Below, piece by piece: positions 63,912-64,000 of a stretch of 64,000 nucleotides of DNA. How positions within the stretch are numbered: the first letter of the stretch is position 1; each line of letters opens with the position of its first letter. The stretch is from an uncultured Mailhella sp. (GTDB lineage: Bacteria > Desulfobacterota > Desulfovibrionia > Desulfovibrionales > Desulfovibrionaceae): contig NZ_CAJJIC010000001.1 of NCBI RefSeq assembly GCF_905187505.1, positions 59,490 through 123,489 on the forward strand, given 5' to 3'. The position numbers and the translations under genes were made by a program. Below the pieces are notes generated by a model. It searched no databases. It was not told the DNA's origin and saw only the letters and a program-made list of their open reading frames with translations.

Positions 63912-64000
63912 GACCGAGACGGATAAATTTTCAATATGTAATATTGCGGAATTGCAGGATATTTCGAGTTTTAAAAATCGAAAATACCCACAAAAATACC

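Noticed and set aside
62852..63926. Several overlapping ORFs of 80-150 codons near the right edge
   Set aside because: They are arginine/serine-rich translations with no ribosome sites or domains; treated as chance.

Overview
The window looks like a chromosomal segment of a Gram-negative anaerobe of the Desulfovibrionaceae type (Desulfovibrio, Bilophila or Mailhella-like). This is inferred from gene content only: a glycyl-radical enzyme operon behind a sigma-54 promoter, an Rnf operon that begins with a decaheme cytochrome c and ends with apbE, menaquinone synthesis, a Mop-type molybdate-binding protein, a LonH-like protease and high-GC coding. No rRNA, tRNA, insertion sequence or CRISPR array was seen.

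Region 1 (1-7812) is a catabolic cluster. It holds the 3' part of a sigma-54 activator, a well-matched -24/-12 promoter, a glycyl-radical enzyme of unassigned substrate, its radical-SAM activase, a flavodoxin-fold reductase, an SLC13-type anion permease and an amidohydrolase-fold protein that lacks the usual metal-binding HxH. Together they suggest import and radical-based cleavage of an unknown organic anion.

Region 2 (7813-36490) is mostly housekeeping. It contains a solo HicB-like protein, a BioF2-type acyltransferase, an AsmA-like protein, an MFS exporter, a LonH-like protease coupled to hemC, gmhA-fmdB, nadK, gatB, PBP1A, a small protein coupled to menG, ychF, a glycosyltransferase, a DUF533 protein, cardiolipin synthase, a ferredoxin-nitroreductase coupled to a DUF368 lipid-carrier flippase, a Mop protein, ligA, lplA and yfcE.

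Region 3 (37044-43934) is a complete rnf operon (decaheme cytochrome, rnfC-D-G-E-A-B, apbE). Its RnfC seems to lack the glycine-rich NADH/FMN loop and its RnfD lacks an SGAT flavinylation motif. A cytochrome-linked rather than NAD-linked complex is one reading.

Region 4 (44432-56919) looks accessory. It has an alpha/beta hydrolase with an extra C-terminal region, a protein made of about 22 DUF4116-like repeats, and a WYL-type regulator divergent from three tightly overlapping genes: an AddB-like iron-sulfur nuclease, an AddA-like helicase-nuclease and a NERD-nuclease/UvrD-helicase. Two palindromes lie between the regulator and the trio. This is the best candidate in the window for an undescribed DNA-processing or defence system.

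Region 5 (57061-62960, minus strand) is an amide/nitrile uptake operon under a second well-matched sigma-54 promoter: nitrilase-family hydrolase, periplasmic binding protein, LivH, a LivM-LivG fusion and LivF. LivH has an in-frame TAG and LivM a frameshift, so the transporter is probably decaying (or has sequence errors, or TAG is read through). The last kilobase holds no recognisable gene, only a terminator-like hairpin for something entering from beyond the right edge.
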